64,000 nucleotides of DNA, taken from the NCBI GenBank assembly GCA_900316955.1, contig ONEX01000005.1, positions 124,001 through 188,000 on the forward strand. The letters run 5' to 3'. This stretch comes from an uncultured Bacteroidales bacterium. Its GTDB lineage: Bacteria > Bacteroidota > Bacteroidia > Bacteroidales > UBA932. The notes below the pieces were generated by a model. The model worked only from the letters and a program-made list of their open reading frames with translations, had not been told where the DNA came from and searched no databases. The position numbers were made by a program, and so were the translations under genes. Shown here piece after piece: positions 61,478 to 64,000 of the stretch; the stretch's first letter is position 1; each line of letters starts with the position of its first letter.

Positions 61478-62629
61478 ATGAAATATTACCTGATAGCCGG
61501 CGAGGCGTCCGGCGACCTGCACGGTTCCAACCTGATGCGCGGCCTGTACGCGCGCGACCCCGAGGCGGACATCCGCTTCTGGGGCGGCGGGCTCATGGAC
61601 GCGGTGTTCAAGGAGAACCAGCAGGGGAGCGGCCTCGTGCGTGACTATCGGGAAGGGGCCGTCATGGGCATCTGGGAGGTGTTCGTCCAGGCGCGAAAGC
61701 TGCTCCGGCGGGTCCGCTCCTGCGAGGAGGACATCCTGGCCTGGAAGCCGGACGTGGTGGTGCTCATCGACTATCCCGGATTCAACTTCCGGATCGCCGA
61801 GTTCGCCCACAAAGCCGGTTTCAAGGTGTTCTGGTACATCGCCCCGAAGGTCTGGGCCTCGCGCGAGAGCCGGATCAAGAAGTTGAAGGCCTATGTCGAC
61901 AGGCTCTTCATCGTCTTCCCCTTCGAAATCGACTATTTCCGCCGGAAAGGTGTCGATTTCATCTACAAGGGCAATCCGCTCATCGATGCGGTGGACCGTT
62001 CGCCGGCCCTGCAGGAGCCGCGGGAGGCGTTCCTGACCCGGCACGGGCTGCCGGACAAGCCGTTTGTAGCCCTCCTGGCCGGTTCCCGCAGCGGGGAGAT
62101 CAAGACGATGATGCCGGTGCTCTCGGACTTTGCCGCCCGGCTGCATCAAATGCCGCAGTACGAAGATTATCAATTCGTTATCGCTGCCGCTCCGGGACGG
62201 ACGCCGGCGGATTACGGCACGATTCCGGAGTATGTCCATCTGGTCTCCGGCGACACGTACGGCGTCCTCCGCCACGCGCGGGCGGCCGTCATCAATTCCG
62301 GCACGGCCTCGCTGGAGGCTGCCCTCATCGGCACGCCGCAGGTCGTGGGATACAAGATTGCCTGGCTTACCTACCTGGTCGGCCGGGTCATCCTCAAGAT
62401 CAAGTACATCAGCCTCGCGAACCTCGTCATCGACCGGCCCGCCTTCAAGGAACTGCTGCAGAATTACCTGACAGGAGAGAACCTCGTCGTGGAAGTGCAG
62501 CGCCTGCTGGAGGATGGGAACTACCGCGCCCGGATGACCGCCGATTATGCCGAAGTCCGGGAAAAACTGGGCGGAACCGGCGCTTCCGACGCCGTCGCCG
62601 AGGCGATGATCGCGGAATTGAAGAAATAA
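61478..62629 (+). CDS. lpxB: Lipid-A-disaccharide synthase
   Basis: A 383-residue family GT19 glycosyltransferase starting MKYYLIAGEASGDLHGSNL, with VLIDYPGFNFRIAEFAH, YIAPKVWASRESRIKK and the nucleotide-sugar region LLAGSRSGEIKTM. It joins UDP-2,3-diacylglucosamine to lipid X in lipid A synthesis. Normal length. It is followed by the small lipoprotein genes after 49 bases. Confidence 0.95.
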   Translation: MKYYLIAGEASGDLHGSNLMRGLYARDPEADIRFWGGGLMDAVFKENQQGSGLVRDYREGAVMGIWEVFVQARKLLRRVRSCEEDILAWKPDVVVLIDYPGFNFRIAEFAHKAGFKVFWYIAPKVWASRESRIKKLKAYVDRLFIVFPFEIDYFRRKGVDFIYKGNPLIDAVDRSPALQEPREAFLTRHGLPDKPFVALLAGSRSGEIKTMMPVLSDFAARLHQMPQYEDYQFVIAAAPGRTPADYGTIPEYVHLVSGDTYGVLRHARAAVINSGTASLEAALIGTPQVVGYKIAWLTYLVGRVILKIKYISLANLVIDRPAFKELLQNYLTGENLVVEVQRLLEDGNYRARMTADYAEVREKLGGTGASDAVAEAMIAELKK

Positions 62630-62678
62630 CGATCCTTTTGTGCAAGATTTTTGCATGTCAAGGATTTAAAGGGCAGTT

Positions 62679-62960
62679 ATGAAAAAGGACCGTATCAGAT
62701 GGCTGTTTGCGATCGGGCTTCTGGGCCTGCTGGGCTTCTCGTCCTGCAGCCCCCGGCTCCGGCCGCGCCGGACGGCGTCCCGGGACCTGGACAGTATCCG
62801 GGTGGTACCGCTTCCGGCCCCGGATACGGGGACGCGCCTCCGCCCGCTGCCCTTTCCCGGCGACATGCCGCCGGCCAAGCTGATGTACGGTGTCCCTCCG
62901 GGCCAGTTCAAGAAGATCGACCTGGAGAACAAGGAATCGACAAAAAAGGAATCGCGATGA
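62679..62960 (+). CDS. Small lipoprotein, unrecognised
   Basis: A 93-residue protein with a lipoprotein signal peptide; lipobox LLGFSSC, Cys23. The mature part is short, Pro/Arg-rich and without known domains (PLPAPDTGTRLRPLPFPG). Its stop overlaps the next lipoprotein's start by 4 bases, so it belongs to the rSAM/lipoprotein cluster. It could be a small partner of that system; I do not know the family. Its lipobox is strikingly like that of the next protein. Confidence 0.75.
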   Translation: MKKDRIRWLFAIGLLGLLGFSSCSPRLRPRRTASRDLDSIRVVPLPAPDTGTRLRPLPFPGDMPPAKLMYGVPPGQFKKIDLENKESTKKESR

Positions 62961-63433
62961 AAGCTGCGCTTGGAAAAGGATGGAAATGGCTGCTGGGCAG
63001 CCTATTGACCCTGCTGGGATTCAGTGGATGCGAGCGGATTGGAATCATCCGCTGTGAATATGGTGTGCCCAACGCCGACTTCAAACTGGTCGGCGACGTG
63101 AAAGATGCGAAGGGCAAGGGAATCGAAGGGATCCGCGTCGTATTCACGCCATACCCTGACGCTCCGGAAGAACAGCAGAAATGGGAGAGCGACACCCTCT
63201 ATTCGGATGCCCAAGGACATTTCGTGAAAGAACGGCTGAAGCACGACTGGCCGGACGGCGCGAAGAAAGCCGCCGTCAAGTTTGAAGATGTGGACGGCGC
63301 TGCCCATGGTTCGTTCCGGACGAAGGTTCTCACCGGCTCAGATTTTACTGTCGAGCAGACGAAAGAAGGGGGCAAGGGTTGGTACAATGGCGCTTACACC
63401 ATCAAGGCCGATGCCGTCCTGGAAGAAGAATAA
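62957..63433 (+). CDS. Radical-SAM-associated putative lipoprotein
   Basis: A 158-residue lipoprotein; lipobox LLGFSGC, Cys25. The mature protein begins with IRCEYGVPNADFKLVGDVKD and continues with a carboxypeptidase-regulatory-like beta domain (GIEGIRVVF). This CEYG-P-A-F start is, from memory, the hallmark of the TIGR04134 family found next to TIGR04133 radical SAM enzymes in Bacteroidales. The radical SAM enzyme follows 2 bases after its stop. The lipoprotein is probably its modification target. Confidence 0.85.
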   Translation: MKAALGKGWKWLLGSLLTLLGFSGCERIGIIRCEYGVPNADFKLVGDVKDAKGKGIEGIRVVFTPYPDAPEEQQKWESDTLYSDAQGHFVKERLKHDWPDGAKKAAVKFEDVDGAAHGSFRTKVLTGSDFTVEQTKEGGKGWYNGAYTIKADAVLEEE

Positions 63434-63435
63434 TA

Positions 63436-64000
63436 ATGGAAGAAAGACTTTCGCTCAGGCGCCGTATCGCGCTGGATATCACGAAGAAGCTGCAGGATGA
63501 TGTGATTGCGTCACATCCGCTCCGGCAGCTTTTTTGGGAGTGTACCCTCCGCTGCAACCACCAGTGCCGCCACTGCGGCAGCGACTGCAAGCAGACGGCC
63601 GCGGTCCAGGATATGCCGATGGAAGATTTCGCCAAGGTCCTGGACAGCGTGCGCGCCGCGACGGATCCGCACCAGGTGATGATCAACGTCACCGGCGGCG
63701 AGCCGCTGATGCGGCCCGACCTGGAAGCCTGCGGCCGGATGATGTACGAGAAGGAGTTCCCCTGGGGCATGGTCACGAACGGCTGGGGCTTGACGCCGGA
63801 GCGCTATCAGCGCCTCCTGCAGAGCGGCCTCCGCGCGATGACCATCAGCCTGGACGGCCTGGAGGCGGACCACGACTGGATGCGCGGCGTCCCCGGCTCC
63901 TTCAAGCGCGCCTCGGCCGCCATCAAGATGGTCATCGACTCCGGCGCCATCGCATTCGACGTCGTCACCTGCGTCAATCGGCGCAATTACCCGCATCTGA
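63436..64000 (+). CDS. Radical SAM enzyme, rSAM/lipoprotein system (3' truncated by window)
   Basis: 188 codons are visible and the frame is open at the window end. The cluster motif CTLRCNHQCRHCGSDC (near residues 36-51) contains CxxxCxxC, followed by the family features NVTGGEPLMRPDLE and MVTNGWGL, with SLDGLEADHDWMRG. It looks like a SPASM-type peptide-modifying radical SAM enzyme of the TIGR04133 group, but the C-terminal SPASM cysteines lie beyond the window. It is cotranscribed with the lipoprotein just upstream, which it may modify. Confidence 0.88.
   Translation, partial: MEERLSLRRRIALDITKKLQDDVIASHPLRQLFWECTLRCNHQCRHCGSDCKQTAAVQDMPMEDFAKVLDSVRAATDPHQVMINVTGGEPLMRPDLEACGRMMYEKEFPWGMVTNGWGLTPERYQRLLQSGLRAMTISLDGLEADHDWMRGVPGSFKRASAAIKMVIDSGAIAFDVVTCVNRRNYPHL

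Overview
The window looks like a chromosomal segment of a GC-rich member of the Bacteroidales (Bacteroidota). Three lines of evidence point that way. Many intergenic gaps carry the Bacteroidota promoter pattern TTTG or TTG, 19-20 bases, then TAnnTTTG. Shine-Dalgarno sequences are generally absent. Many gene families are typical of the group: DUF4954, DUF4332, DUF3857/transglutaminase pairs, DUF349, an S9 dipeptidyl peptidase, a TonB receptor under a THI element, and an rSAM/lipoprotein pair. I see no phage, transposase or CRISPR array. Genes are tightly packed, many joined by 4-base ATGA overlaps. GC content was not computed.

Layout. 1-4868: the end of an ABC exporter, a DUF4954 protein and a membrane nucleotide-sugar dehydratase. 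4881-12000: a ROK regulator (-), then a membrane sensor-like protein, TrkH, a RecD-like helicase and a DPP-IV-type peptidase (+). 11986-12675: a gene-free repeat cluster with several hairpin families and a 225-base fold-back. 12676-13312: a membrane protein/XRE regulator pair. 13316-18822 (-): queCDE running into glpABC. 18899-21151 (+): an NfnAB-like flavoprotein pair. 21190-26891: an Lrp regulator (-), then metY-metX-thrA-fur-like (+). 26845-30677 (-): a five-gene run of unknown, LRR, pseudouridine synthase, hydrolase and tcdA. 30794-32678: DUF4332, nitroreductase and nitrilase.

32698-45135 is the centrepiece: one contiguous locus for branched-chain amino-acid synthesis, ilvD-ilvB-ilvN-ilvC-leuA-leuC-leuD-(second leuA/cimA-like)-leuB-ilvE. 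In front lies a promoter, a 16-codon leader peptide with 11 Val/Leu/Ile codons, and mutually exclusive antiterminator and terminator hairpins. This is a textbook-shaped attenuator.

45365-64000: two DUF3857 proteins (one with a degenerate transglutaminase site), RNase P RNA on the minus strand, a glutaminyl cyclase lipoprotein, and a TPP riboswitch in front of a TonB receptor. These are followed by a probable orphan small RNA, trmD (-), DUF349, yidC, a YggS-type PLP protein, OmpA (-), a streptococcal-looking GAPDH (-), surE and lpxB. At the right edge are two small lipoproteins and the start of a radical SAM enzyme, which look like an rSAM/lipoprotein system cut by the window end.

Coding calls rest on reading motifs by eye. 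Family names are from memory; no database search was run.
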